A DNA stretch of 64,000 nt from Pediococcus parvulus (lineage in GTDB: Bacteria > Bacillota > Bacilli > Lactobacillales > Lactobacillaceae), in NCBI RefSeq assembly GCF_007990205.1, contig NZ_BJWE01000001.1, positions 89,193-153,192 on the forward strand, given 5' to 3'. The notes beneath the pieces were generated by a model that was not told where the DNA came from, made no database searches, and saw only the letters and a program-made list of their open reading frames with translations. Below, piece after piece: positions 27,096-36,686 of the stretch (position 1 is the first letter of the stretch; each line of letters begins with the position of its first letter). The position numbers were made by a program, and so were the translations under genes.

Positions 27096-28580
27096 CTATT
27101 TAGTTACCGAAAAGCTGATCGTCGTGGCTCTGGGCACCACAACCTGATCAGGAACCACACTTTGATAAATAATTTTTCCACGATCAAATTGAGTAGTTTG
27201 AATAGATCGTTTTTTGACCTTGAACCCTTTTGCTCGTAATTTTTTGGCAACTTTGGCATATGAATTGCCAATGTAGTTATCGACCACATAGCTATTAGGT
27301 CCCTGACTAATCACCACATTCACTGCCACGCCCGCCTGAACCTGCTTTTTCTTACGTGGAAGTGTTTCAACCACTCGTTTATAGTCAATTTTTTGATCTC
27401 CAGTCCGTGTAATCTGTCCTACTTTAAGATCATGTTTCTTTAATACCGCCGTTGCTTGTGCCTGTGTTAACCCAGTAACATTTGGAATCGTCACAACCTT
27501 GGGAAAACTCAAATAAAATGCTAATCCAATGCCAAAAATAAATAAAATTAGCAATCCAAAAAAGAATGCTATTTTTTTCCGGAGCGGATGACGATTTCTT
27601 CTTTTTTTGCTTTTAGTTGGCTGCTGATCCTTTGAACCATTTTGGGAAATAGCCTTCACCTCAGCCACATCTTTTGGATTTGGTTGAAAATCAGAGGCAT
27701 CCGCAATAATCGTTTCATCCGTTAGAGACGGTGCAATAAAACGACTGTCTTCAGCTCGCCTTACTGACAGTGCCGTACTAAGGTCGTCTGCCATCTCAGA
27801 AACTGAATTATAGCGATCAAACGGATTTTTAGCCGTTGCTTTTAAAACCACATTTTCCAAAGCTTGCGGTATTCGCGGATCAAAATCTCGAACATAAGGA
27901 ATTTGATTCTGATAATGTTTAATTGCGATGGATACCGCGTTCTCCCCTTCAAAAGGGACACGACCCGTTAACATTTCATAAAGAATAATTCCCAATGAAT
28001 AGATATCGGACCGTTTGGTCGCTAAATGACCACGAGCCTGCTCTGGTGATAAATAGTGAACCGAGCCCACGACGGCATTTGTCTGGGTAAGCGTTTGTTC
28101 TTCTTGAGCCAGGGCAACTCCAAAATCAGAAATTTTAGCATTTCCTTTTTTATCCATTAAAACATTTTGCGGTTTTAAATCGCGATGAATAATATCATGA
28201 GCATGGGCCGTTGCGACACCACTTAAAATTTGTTCCATGATATCAATCACTTGCTGATAGGGAATTGGAAAGTGTTCCTTAATATATTGTTTTAGATCCG
28301 TTCCATCAACATATTCCATTACCAAATAATGGATGCCGTTATCTTCCCCTACGTCATAAACACTGACAATATTAGGATGCACTAATTCTGTTGTTGATAG
28401 GGCCTCGCGCTGAAACCGTTGAATTGTCTTATCATCATTTTGAAGATCAAAACGTAATAATTTAACCGCTACATTTCGGTTCAAAATTAAATCGTGAGCC
28501 AAATAAACGTCTGCCATCCCACCTTCGCCAAGTGAGCTAATAATGCGATATCTCCCATTAAGCGTTTGATTAGGTGTCAT
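27096..28580 (-). CDS. prkC: PASTA-domain serine/threonine protein kinase
   Basis: 494 residues. The kinase domain (1-270) has GEGGMADVYLA, HRDLKPQNVLMD, DFGVALAQ and SDIYSLGIILYEMLTGR. A basic linker precedes one membrane helix at about 335-358. Only two PASTA repeats follow (about 366-430 and 431-494). Many relatives have three or four, so this is a short version. The extracellular repeats sense peptidoglycan fragments or lipid II and tune cell-wall growth. It starts one base after the stop of the phosphatase gene, the standard kinase-phosphatase pair. Confidence 0.96.
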   Translation of the reverse strand: MTPNQTLNGRYRIISSLGEGGMADVYLAHDLILNRNVAVKLLRFDLQNDDKTIQRFQREALSTTELVHPNIVSVYDVGEDNGIHYLVMEYVDGTDLKQYIKEHFPIPYQQVIDIMEQILSGVATAHAHDIIHRDLKPQNVLMDKKGNAKISDFGVALAQEEQTLTQTNAVVGSVHYLSPEQARGHLATKRSDIYSLGIILYEMLTGRVPFEGENAVSIAIKHYQNQIPYVRDFDPRIPQALENVVLKATAKNPFDRYNSVSEMADDLSTALSVRRAEDSRFIAPSLTDETIIADASDFQPNPKDVAEVKAISQNGSKDQQPTKSKKRRNRHPLRKKIAFFFGLLILFIFGIGLAFYLSFPKVVTIPNVTGLTQAQATAVLKKHDLKVGQITRTGDQKIDYKRVVETLPRKKKQVQAGVAVNVVISQGPNSYVVDNYIGNSYAKVAKKLRAKGFKVKKRSIQTTQFDRGKIIYQSVVPDQVVVPRATTISFSVTK

Positions 28581-29324
28581 CTATTTAGTCACCCCATCAT
28601 CTGCTTGAATAAGGAGCACCGTAACATTATCACGTCCTCCCGCCTGATTGGCAAATTCAATTAATTTTAAGCACTTTTCTTCCAACGTGATGGAACTTTC
28701 TAAAACATTGGCAATTATTTGATCGGTAACCATATTCGTCAAACCATCAGTACATAAAAGAAGCTGATCGTCATGCTTCCATGCATATGTATGCACATCA
28801 ATATCTGAATTAGCAGAAATGCCCAATGTTTTTGTAATAATATTTTTTTGCGGATGTGTACGGGCTTCTTCCGGAGAAAGCTCTCCTTTTTTGATCAACT
28901 CATTAACTAACGAATGATCTGAAGTGAGTTGTTTTAACTCGTTACCTTTAAAAAGATAACACCGACTGTCCCCTAAGTGGGCCACGATAAACTGATTCTC
29001 AAGAATAATTGTGACCACAATTGTAGTTCCCATACCATTCAAATCTGAATACTTTTGTGAGGTTTCAAGAATCTCGTCATTTTCTTGGGTCACTTCGGTT
29101 TGCAGCCAATTTACTGCGTTAGTGACGTCACTAAAATCCGTATTTTGAAACAGATATCCGAGATGAGAAACGGCCATTTCAGAAGCCACATCCCCACCTT
29201 GACGCCCACCAATTCCATCAGCGACAATACTAAATAAAACGTTTTTTTTATTTTTAAAAACGCCCACATAATCTTGATTTTCATCACGGTGATTCCCAAT
29301 GTCAGACTGAAAAGCATACTTCAC
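28581..29324 (-). CDS. stp: PP2C-type protein phosphatase partner of PrkC
   Basis: 247 residues. Reverses PrkC phosphorylation. Metal-binding motifs of PPM phosphatases are present: DVGNHRDENQDYVG (here SDIGNHRDENQDY), VADGIGGRQGGDVAS, AHLGDSRCYL, LCTDGLTNMV and GGRDNVTVLL. It sits between rsmB and prkC in one operon. Confidence 0.96.
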   Translation of the reverse strand: MKYAFQSDIGNHRDENQDYVGVFKNKKNVLFSIVADGIGGRQGGDVASEMAVSHLGYLFQNTDFSDVTNAVNWLQTEVTQENDEILETSQKYSDLNGMGTTIVVTIILENQFIVAHLGDSRCYLFKGNELKQLTSDHSLVNELIKKGELSPEEARTHPQKNIITKTLGISANSDIDVHTYAWKHDDQLLLCTDGLTNMVTDQIIANVLESSITLEEKCLKLIEFANQAGGRDNVTVLLIQADDGVTK

Positions 29325-29330
29325 AATTAA

Positions 29331-30668
29331 TCACGCTCTCTTTTGTAAACAAGCAATAAAAAAGCCATCGGATTCAAAATCATCCGGGTAAATATTCAAA
29401 TATGGCGTTGTTCTCGACGATTTCAACTGCTTTTTTGTTGAAGTCTGAATCAGCTCAAATTCAGGATGAAGTTTCAAAAAATCAGTCATCGTATTTTCAT
29501 TTTCTTGTTTTAGTATGGTACACGTACTGTAAGTTATTATACCGTTATTTTTTACTTTTGCAGCTACGGCATTTAAAATTTCTAATTGAATTTTGTGCAG
29601 CTTTTCACTATCAGTTAATGCCTTTTCATAACGAATTTCAGGTTTCCGCCGTATAAGACCAATTCCTGAACATGGTGCGTCCACTAAAATTCGATCAAAA
29701 GAATTATCTTCTGCTAATAAATCGATTTTACGAGCATCCAAAACCTTCACTTCAACTTGAGTATTTAATCCCATTCGTTTCGCATTCGTACGGATTAGAG
29801 CTACCTTTTTAGGATGTAAATCCAGTGCCAAAACGTGTCCATTTTCACCAACTTGTTGTGCGATATGAGTGGTCTTTCCCCCAGGCGCTGCACAAGCATC
29901 CAAAACTGTCATGCCAGACTCTAGTTGCATTGCTTCAGCAACCAACATGGCACTCTCATCTTGAACAGTCAAAGAGCCATTTTGGAAAAGCTCTGATCTT
30001 GCCACACTCCCATTTGAAACCACAATTCCATCTTCTGCTACTTCACTGGGGATCACTTTATATTCATGGGCGTTCAAATAGTCAACGGCTTGGACTTGAG
30101 TTATCTTCTGCGTGTTAATTCGGGCAGCCTGACGAGCAGGCTGATTAATTGACGCAAGAATCCGATTTGTTTTTGACTCACCAAGTTGAGCGTCTAATTC
30201 CTTAATGATCCACGGAGCCACACTATACTTAACACTACGATAATTTTTTTGATCTTTAATAGCATCTAATTCTGGGAATCCTTTTCGCTGCATGGCATGT
30301 AAAACACCGGTCACAAAAGCACGGATACCACTATGGCCTTCTGTTTTGGCAATTTCAATGCTTTCGTTAAAAATAGCCCTTGTTGGTACTCGATCCAGAT
30401 AAACCATTTGGAAAACGGCCGTTAACAATAACTGGTGCACCCAATCCTGCACTTTTTTGCCCTCAACAAATGGGGATAGAAAATAGTCTAAAGTCAATTT
30501 ATGCTGAATCACACCATAGACAATTTCCGTCAACAAATTGATGTCTAATTGTGACAACTGACTGTCTGCAATGATATTTTTCAGTTCAATGTTCGAATAG
30601 GCACCTTTATTAACTTTTACTAACACATCAACCGCTAATGCTCGTGGATTTCGTTGTTTATCTATCAT
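29331..30668 (-). CDS. rsmB: 16S rRNA (cytosine-967-C5)-methyltransferase
   Basis: 445 residues. An N-terminal NusB-like RNA-binding domain (about 1-140) is followed by the SAM-dependent methyltransferase domain. Motifs: DACAAPGGKTTHIA, catalytic DAPCSGIGLIRRKPE and YSTCTILKQEN. The start ATG overlaps the fmt stop by four bases, so the two genes are coupled. Confidence 0.97.
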   Translation of the reverse strand: MIDKQRNPRALAVDVLVKVNKGAYSNIELKNIIADSQLSQLDINLLTEIVYGVIQHKLTLDYFLSPFVEGKKVQDWVHQLLLTAVFQMVYLDRVPTRAIFNESIEIAKTEGHSGIRAFVTGVLHAMQRKGFPELDAIKDQKNYRSVKYSVAPWIIKELDAQLGESKTNRILASINQPARQAARINTQKITQVQAVDYLNAHEYKVIPSEVAEDGIVVSNGSVARSELFQNGSLTVQDESAMLVAEAMQLESGMTVLDACAAPGGKTTHIAQQVGENGHVLALDLHPKKVALIRTNAKRMGLNTQVEVKVLDARKIDLLAEDNSFDRILVDAPCSGIGLIRRKPEIRYEKALTDSEKLHKIQLEILNAVAAKVKNNGIITYSTCTILKQENENTMTDFLKLHPEFELIQTSTKKQLKSSRTTPYLNIYPDDFESDGFFIACLQKRA

Positions 30669-31615
30669 AACTTGATAACCTGCTCACCTTCGTAAAATGC
30701 CTCTTGACTTCCGTTTAAATAATCAGTGATATCCATCTGTGGTTTGCCAGCCGGTTGAACACGGTCTAAACGAACTACACCATTTTTGCCGGTTGCAATC
30801 AACAACTTGTGCTTTGTTTTTTCTACAACTTGACCCGGCAATAGGTCAGTAGTTTGATCCAAAGGGGTGACCTGCCATAACTTGGTCCGCAACCCATTTA
30901 AGATCACAAAACTAACTGGAAATGGTCGTAATGCACGAACTTTGGCATCGACCAATTTTGCAGATTGACGAAAATCAACTTGTTCTTCTTCAGGTTTAAT
31001 ATTTGGTGCAAACGTTACTTTTTCTTCGTCTTGTTCAACACCTGCAAGCTCACCCGCAATCAATTTGGGTAATGTTTCGTTTAATAGATTTCGGCCCAAA
31101 ATGCTTAACTTTTCAAACATTGAACCCACATCATCTGTTGCTTCAATCTTGATTTTTCGCTGGGCAAGCATTTTACCTGCGTCCATCTTCTTAACCATAT
31201 AAATAATGGTTATTCCCGTTTCTGACTCACCATTCATAATGGCATACTGCACAGGAGCCCCACCACGGTACTTAGGTAATAGTGACCCATGGACATTAAC
31301 AGCCGCCAGTTTGACCGAATTAATTAATTTCATTGGTAAAAATTGGCCAAAAGCTGCGGTTACAATTAAATCGGCATGCAACGCAATTAATTGAGCCATT
31401 TCTTCAGAACCACTAATTTTTTCTGGTTGGAAAACAGCAATTTCATTTTCTACCGCCACCTTTTTAACTGGCGACATCGTTAGGTTATGTTTTCTTCCAG
31501 TGCGTCGATCAGGTTGGGTAACGACAGCTTCCACATTGTAATCTGGATTTTGAATTAGACTCTGTAAAATAGGGACAGCAAACTGCGGGGTCCCCATAAA
31601 AATAATGGATTTCAT
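30665..31615 (-). CDS. fmt: Methionyl-tRNA formyltransferase
   Basis: 316 residues. Formylates initiator Met-tRNA using 10-formyl-THF. MGTPQFAVPIL and VNVHGSLLPKYRGGAPVQYAI carry the formyl-transfer residues. A C-terminal OB-like tRNA-binding domain follows. It lies between priA and rsmB in the order priA-fmt-rsmB-stp-prkC-rsgA-rpe-thiN, which is conserved in Bacilli. Confidence 0.97.
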   Translation of the reverse strand: MKSIIFMGTPQFAVPILQSLIQNPDYNVEAVVTQPDRRTGRKHNLTMSPVKKVAVENEIAVFQPEKISGSEEMAQLIALHADLIVTAAFGQFLPMKLINSVKLAAVNVHGSLLPKYRGGAPVQYAIMNGESETGITIIYMVKKMDAGKMLAQRKIKIEATDDVGSMFEKLSILGRNLLNETLPKLIAGELAGVEQDEEKVTFAPNIKPEEEQVDFRQSAKLVDAKVRALRPFPVSFVILNGLRTKLWQVTPLDQTTDLLPGQVVEKTKHKLLIATGKNGVVRLDRVQPAGKPQMDITDYLNGSQEAFYEGEQVIKL

Positions 31616-31630
31616 TTGATAAAATTCCTC

Positions 31631-34045
31631 CTACATAAATGATTGTGGTTCGGCATCAATCGATAACTGAATGCCTTGACGATAATCACTTTGAGATTCC
31701 TGTAAAATTTTGGTAACAGCTGTATGGAGATTGGGTTCATGTTTATATTTAATCACAATTTGATAATAATATTTATTTTTGACCCGTGCAATCGGTTTAG
31801 GTGTAGGGCCCAAAACAATGGCATCAGCACTTAACTGCGGTCGCAATTCTTTTAAAACAGCAAACATTTTTTGGGCCGCCATTTTTTCTTCTTTATTGGC
31901 TGCAGTAATCTGAAGTGTGAAGTAATAGGGCGGGTACTTTCCCTGATGACGAATGTACATTTCTTTTCGGAAAAAGTTTTCATAGTTTTGAGTCTTAGCC
32001 AGCTGAATGGCATAGTGGTCAGGATTAAAGGTTTGCACAAACACTTCTCCTAACTTATCAGCACGCCCTGCACGTCCACTTACCTGCGTCAACAATTGAA
32101 ATGTGCGTTCACTAGAACGGAAATCAGGCAACTCTAAGGCGGTATCCGCATTAAGCACACCAACGAGTGTCACGTTGGGAAAATCTAGTCCCTTGGCAAT
32201 CATTTGCGTCCCCAGCAAAATGTCTGCCCGACGTTCACCAAACTGACGTAATATTCTTTCATGTGCCCCTTTACGCCGAGTGGTATCCACATCCATTCGT
32301 AAGATTCGTGCACTAGGAAACTTGGTCTTCAACTCTTGTTCTACTTTTTCTGTTCCGGTCCCATAATAACGAATTTTTCGGCTATGACAATTAGGACACT
32401 GTTTAGGAATCGGTTCTTCATGACCACAGTAATGACATTTCATGCTACGACTATCCATGTGTAGAGTTAAAGAGATGTCACAGTTAGGGCATTTCAGAAC
32501 AAACCCACAATCACGGCACATGATAAACGAGGAATACCCCCGCCGGTTTAACATCAAAATACTTTGTTGTTGCATGTTCAAACGTTTATCAATTGCATTT
32601 AGTAAAGGTTGCGAAAAGTTTTGATCAGCACCTGTTTGCAATTCTTCACGCATATCAATAATTTGAACTTTAGGCAATGGATGTCCATTAATTCGATTGG
32701 GTAACCGCAATAATTGATAAACTTGCCGTTCACTTCGCGCTCTTGATTCTAAAGAAGGTGTGGCACTACCGAGTACCAATGGGCAATTGTAAAACTTGCT
32801 TCGCCACTGGGCCACATTTCTAGCATGATATCGCGGTGCGTCATCTTGTTTATAACTGGTTTCATGTTCTTCATCAATAATGATGACGCCCACATTTTCA
32901 ATGGGCGCAAAAATTGCCGACCGTGCACCAACCACGACTTGTGCTTCATGGCGTTTGATTCTGCGCCATTCATCAAATTTTTCTCCATCCGAAAGGCCAC
33001 TGTGTAAAACGGCCACTTGTTTGCCAAACCGGCCCTTAACTCTGGTAACCATTTGAGGCGTTAAGGCAATTTCTGGAACCAACATAATAGCTGTTTTTCC
33101 TTTAGCAAGCGCGTAAGCAATCGTTTGTAAATAAACTTCTGTCTTGCCACTTCCAGTGACTCCTTCAAGCAAAAAAGTCTTCGCTTGGGACTTCTCAATA
33201 CTTTGAGAAATCTCATCAAGGGCTGTTTGCTGTTCCTGATTTAAAGTAAGGGGCGTCGTTTTCCCTTTAAACTCTTTATACGGATCGCGATATTGCTCTA
33301 CTTTTTTACGTACCAGCCATCCTTTCGCCTCGCCAGCTTTAATTGTTGCTGAACTGATGGCAAGTTTCTTTTCTAAAGTCGTTTGAGAAACTATTTTAGA
33401 CTGGTTAGCTAGAAAATGAACAAGATCACGCATTTTAGTGGCATTTTTTCGAAGAGAATCTACAATTCCAGATTCTTGTTCCGCATTAATGTGAGACTCA
33501 ATTTGAAAAATCTGTTTTGTTTGTGCTTGGTTTTTAACGCGATACACAATTTCAATTTTGCCTTGTTTTCGAAGCTTAGATAACTCACTTTGTTGTAACG
33601 GTGAAAGCGTGTCCGTTTCAAAATCTTGCCACTGAGTAGATGGCAAAATATCAGCTAACTGTTCTTCACTCATCTGATCATCAACAATTTTCAGTTGCTT
33701 ACTATACTTTGCCCGCATCACATTTGGTAACATCGTTAATAAACAAGTAATTTGGAATGAAAATGTGGTATCTGCTAGCCAACGAGATAATTGAATTAAT
33801 TCCGTGTTTAAAACTGGTTCTAAGTCCATCAAACTTTCAATTGATTTCAGCTGATCAGCATCAACTTCTTCCATTCCAATTTGAACGACAAACCCTTGCA
33901 CTTTTCGATTACCATTACCAAATGGAACCACAACCCGCATGCCAACTTGAAGCTCATTTGTCAGTTGTTTAGGGATTAAATAAGAATAAGGACTATTTGT
34001 CTGCATCGTTGGAACATCAACAATTATTTTGGCAACTTGGATCAT
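31631..34045 (-). CDS. priA: Primosomal protein N' (replication restart helicase)
   Basis: 804 residues. PriA recognises collapsed forks and reloads the replisome. Helicase motifs LEGVTGSGKTEVYL, IDEEHETSYKQ and GSATPSLESR are intact. Two zinc sites come from CRDCG, CPNC, CHYCG and CPNCH. LGTQMIAKGLDFPNV and QVSGRAGR follow. It belongs to one long co-directional operon with coaBC upstream and fmt downstream. Confidence 0.97.
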   Translation of the reverse strand: MIQVAKIIVDVPTMQTNSPYSYLIPKQLTNELQVGMRVVVPFGNGNRKVQGFVVQIGMEEVDADQLKSIESLMDLEPVLNTELIQLSRWLADTTFSFQITCLLTMLPNVMRAKYSKQLKIVDDQMSEEQLADILPSTQWQDFETDTLSPLQQSELSKLRKQGKIEIVYRVKNQAQTKQIFQIESHINAEQESGIVDSLRKNATKMRDLVHFLANQSKIVSQTTLEKKLAISSATIKAGEAKGWLVRKKVEQYRDPYKEFKGKTTPLTLNQEQQTALDEISQSIEKSQAKTFLLEGVTGSGKTEVYLQTIAYALAKGKTAIMLVPEIALTPQMVTRVKGRFGKQVAVLHSGLSDGEKFDEWRRIKRHEAQVVVGARSAIFAPIENVGVIIIDEEHETSYKQDDAPRYHARNVAQWRSKFYNCPLVLGSATPSLESRARSERQVYQLLRLPNRINGHPLPKVQIIDMREELQTGADQNFSQPLLNAIDKRLNMQQQSILMLNRRGYSSFIMCRDCGFVLKCPNCDISLTLHMDSRSMKCHYCGHEEPIPKQCPNCHSRKIRYYGTGTEKVEQELKTKFPSARILRMDVDTTRRKGAHERILRQFGERRADILLGTQMIAKGLDFPNVTLVGVLNADTALELPDFRSSERTFQLLTQVSGRAGRADKLGEVFVQTFNPDHYAIQLAKTQNYENFFRKEMYIRHQGKYPPYYFTLQITAANKEEKMAAQKMFAVLKELRPQLSADAIVLGPTPKPIARVKNKYYYQIVIKYKHEPNLHTAVTKILQESQSDYRQGIQLSIDAEPQSFM

Positions 34046-34057
34046 AATTTCACCTGC

Positions 34058-35272
34058 TTATGCAAACCGCTTTGCAATTACTTCTAGTACTTTTTTTGCG
34101 ATAACTTTTTTATTTTCTTTGGAAATTTGAATATTAGGTTCATTTGGCTGCAAAATGGTTACTGCATTTTCATCAACATCAAATCCGATATCGTGACGGT
34201 ACACATCATTAGCCACAATCATATCAGCGCCTTTAGCCCTTAGTTTTCCTTTAGCGTTATTAAGAAGATCTTCTGTTTCTGCTGCAAATCCAACGACAAA
34301 CTGATTGGTATGCAAGTTCTTTAAACTTTTTAAGATATCTGGTGTTTCTTGAAGTTCTAAGATCAATTTGTCAGATTGAGTAGCCTTTTTAATTTTATGG
34401 TTCTCAAACTGCACTGGCTGATAATCAGAAACCGCAGCTGCCATAATCAAAATATCTGCCTTGTCAAAATTATTGTGAACCGCAGTCATCATTTCCGTCA
34501 CAGTTTCCACATAAATAACTTTAACCCCGTTTGGAGTCGCCAGCTGTTTGGTTGCAGAAATCAAAGTAACCTCAGCACCAGCTGTTTGTGCAACTTCTGC
34601 AAAAGCATACCCCATTTTACCAGAGGATCGATTAGAAATATAGCGAACTGGATCAAGATATTCTCGCGTGCCACCGGCAGTTATCAAAATCTTTTTGTTT
34701 TTCAAGCTAGCTAAGTTAGAATAGTTTTTCACCGTAATTTTTTTCTCGATATATTGCATGACTGTTGTGTTTTCAGGAAAACGGCCTTTACCTGAATAGC
34801 CCTCCGCTAGCAATCCTTCATCTGGATCCATAACATTCACACCATCAACTTTTAAGATTTTAATGTTGCGTTGGACCGCTGAGCTCTGCCACATATGCAC
34901 ATTCATTGCGGGAATTACAAATATTGGCGCAGTAAGTGCCAATAACGTGGTACTGACAAAATCATCTGCCAATCCATTGGCCATTTTACTCATGATATTG
35001 GCCGTTGCTGGCGCCACAATCGCGATATCTGTCCAATCTGCCAATTCCACGTGAGCAACTGGTGCACTGGTGACCTGTTCAAATAAACCGGTTTGCACTG
35101 GATGCTGACTAATCGTTTGGAAAGTCGCTTTACCTACAAATTTCATAGCCGTATTTGTCATAGCAACCCGGACCTGAGCACCTTGTTTTTGAACTAAACG
35201 AATCAATTCCACCACTTTGTACGTGGCTATCCCACCGGTAATAAAAAATGTAATATGCTTATCTTTCCACAT
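34058..35272 (-). CDS. coaBC: Bifunctional phosphopantothenoylcysteine decarboxylase/synthetase
   Basis: 404 residues. Two steps of coenzyme A synthesis. The N-terminal flavoprotein CoaC domain has GGIATYK, APATANIMSKMANGLADD and PAMNVHMW. The C-terminal CoaB domain has ITAGGTREYLDPVRYISN and NRSSGKMG. It lies just after the rpoZ terminator region, so part of its expression depends on readthrough or a local promoter. Confidence 0.96.
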   Translation of the reverse strand: MWKDKHITFFITGGIATYKVVELIRLVQKQGAQVRVAMTNTAMKFVGKATFQTISQHPVQTGLFEQVTSAPVAHVELADWTDIAIVAPATANIMSKMANGLADDFVSTTLLALTAPIFVIPAMNVHMWQSSAVQRNIKILKVDGVNVMDPDEGLLAEGYSGKGRFPENTTVMQYIEKKITVKNYSNLASLKNKKILITAGGTREYLDPVRYISNRSSGKMGYAFAEVAQTAGAEVTLISATKQLATPNGVKVIYVETVTEMMTAVHNNFDKADILIMAAAVSDYQPVQFENHKIKKATQSDKLILELQETPDILKSLKNLHTNQFVVGFAAETEDLLNNAKGKLRAKGADMIVANDVYRHDIGFDVDENAVTILQPNEPNIQISKENKKVIAKKVLEVIAKRFA

Positions 35273-35307
35273 AAAACTTCTCCTCGCTAGAAACTACTCT
35301 TAAAATC

Positions 35308-35343
35308 GAAAAAAGGTCTGAAAGAAATCTCTCTCAGGCCTTT
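35308..35343 (-). terminator. Rho-independent terminator after rpoZ
   Basis: On the minus strand AAGGCCTGA pairs with TCAGACCTT, followed by TTTTTT. It lies between rpoZ and coaBC. Confidence 0.75.
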
Positions 35344-35355
35344 GTATCACAAACT

Positions 35356-35565
35356 TTAAAATTCGGTTTTGTCAGGATCAATTACGACATCACCTGCAAC
35401 AATTTCTTCAAGTGCCTGACCAACACTTTTAGAAGACTCATATTTGTCTAAAAGTGGTTGTGCGCCAGCATCTAATTCATGGGCACGTTTGCTTGCTAAC
35501 ATAATTAATGAGTAACGTGAATCCACACGTTCTAATAAATCATCAACTGATGGATATAAAATCAT
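35356..35565 (-). CDS. rpoZ: RNA polymerase omega subunit
   Basis: 69 residues. Omega assists folding of beta-prime. [30 protein letters not shown] is the conserved core, read in parts, with helix residues around SRYSLI. TAGGAG precedes the ATG. It is only one base from the gmk stop, and gmk-rpoZ is a standard pair. The protein is shorter than in some relatives but ends normally. Confidence 0.96.
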   Translation of the reverse strand: MILYPSVDDLLERVDSRYSLIMLASKRAHELDAGAQPLLDKYESSKSVGQALEEIVAGDVVIDPDKTEF

Positions 35566-35566
35566 T

Positions 35567-36181
35567 TTATTTATCTCCTAACATTTCTTCATATTCTGGA
35601 AACACACGATCAACGCGGAATCGTTCACTTTTAATAATCGTTTTAATACTTTCAACAGCATTTTCAACTTTGTCATTCACAACAGCAAAATCATAATCTC
35701 GCATCATGCGAATTTCTTCAACAGCTTTTGCCATGCGTTTGTTAATGGTTTCCATATCTTCTGTGCCTCGATTTATGATTCGTTGTTTTAATTCCATCAA
35801 ATCAGGAGGCGTCAAAAAGACAAACACACCATCTGGAGACTTCTGTCTAACCTGTAAGGCACCATTTACTTCAATTTCTAAAAAAACATCTTTTCCACGA
35901 TCTAATGTTTCGTTAACGTACTTCAAAGGAGTCCCGTAATAATTGTCAACGTATTTTGCATACTCCAACATTTGACCAGTTTCAATGTTATGTTCAAACT
36001 CTTCCTTAGAAACGAAGTAATAATCAACACCATTGACCTCACCTTCACGAGGTTTTCGGGTTGTCATCGAAATGGAATATTGAAAATCATTCCCACCTTG
36101 GTCAAAGATTGCTTTACGTACCGTCCCTTTACCAACTCCGGATGGACCTGATAAAACGATAAGCATTCCTCTTTTTGCCAT
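35567..36181 (-). CDS. gmk: Guanylate kinase
   Basis: 204 residues. Phosphorylates GMP to [18 protein letters not shown] (P-loop), [20 protein letters not shown] (GMP binding) and [12 protein letters not shown] are conserved. It opens the gmk-rpoZ-coaBC-priA block and is divergent from the LexA-controlled YolD-like gene. Confidence 0.97.
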   Translation of the reverse strand: MAKRGMLIVLSGPSGVGKGTVRKAIFDQGGNDFQYSISMTTRKPREGEVNGVDYYFVSKEEFEHNIETGQMLEYAKYVDNYYGTPLKYVNETLDRGKDVFLEIEVNGALQVRQKSPDGVFVFLTPPDLMELKQRIINRGTEDMETINKRMAKAVEEIRMMRDYDFAVVNDKVENAVESIKTIIKSERFRVDRVFPEYEEMLGDK

Positions 36182-36300
36182 AATTTAAAATCTCCTAAAT
36201 GTAATGTACTCCTATTATCGCTTTTTTAACCACTCTTTTCAACTACAAATCAAGGTTTAAGCACACTTTTCGTCCATTTAGACAACTTTTATATTTTCTA

Positions 36301-36350
36301 TTGCATTTGTGAACGTTTGTTCGTATAATGAAAACACAAACAAACGTTCG
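36301..36350 (+). promoter_or_regulatory. SOS promoter with two LexA boxes
   Basis: TTGCAT (36301-36306), a 17-base spacer and TATAAT (36324-36329) form a sigma-A promoter. TGAACGTTTGTTCG fills the spacer (36310-36323), and CAAACAAACGTTCG lies just downstream (36337-36350). Each matches 13 of 14 positions of the Gram-positive LexA/DinR box CGAACNNNNGTTCG. LexA on either would block polymerase. Confidence 0.85.
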
Positions 36351-36361
36351 AGGTGGAAAAT

Positions 36362-36676
36362 ATGGAAAATTTACAACAGAATCATAATCGTGTCTCCGAA
36401 TTCGTCCAGAATTCCTATCAAAAGCTTTTTTCAGAACCAGAGCTAGAGGGCATTGAACCCCAAATGCCGAAATTTCAATTAAAATCATTCTTAGCTCAAG
36501 CCATTGATAAAAACTATAAGGTAACAATTCAAATCAATGCCAATAACACAATTTATGAAACAACCGGCTTACTAACAAAAATTGCTAAAAACCGTTTTCT
36601 TTTAGCTACTCAAGGCCAGAAAGTGACTTACCTTTTACAAATAGAAGATATTCGTTTCGTTAAAAAGACTTACTAA
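36362..36676 (+). CDS. YolD-like protein, SOS-controlled, without a neighbouring Y-family polymerase
   Basis: 104 residues. The C-terminal half (about 45-104) has the pattern of YolD-like proteins: a short beta-sheet domain with YETTGLLTKIAKN and a closing IEDIRFVKK. In Bacillus such proteins are encoded with UvrX/YqjW-type error-prone polymerases under LexA. Here no polymerase follows, and opuCD comes next on the opposite strand. The start with GAGGTGG 6 bases upstream gives MENLQQ. The regulatory region strongly suggests a DNA-damage gene. The family assignment is moderate because overall similarity is short. Confidence 0.7.
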   Translation: MENLQQNHNRVSEFVQNSYQKLFSEPELEGIEPQMPKFQLKSFLAQAIDKNYKVTIQINANNTIYETTGLLTKIAKNRFLLATQGQKVTYLLQIEDIRFVKKTY

Positions 36677-36686
36677 TAACGGATAT

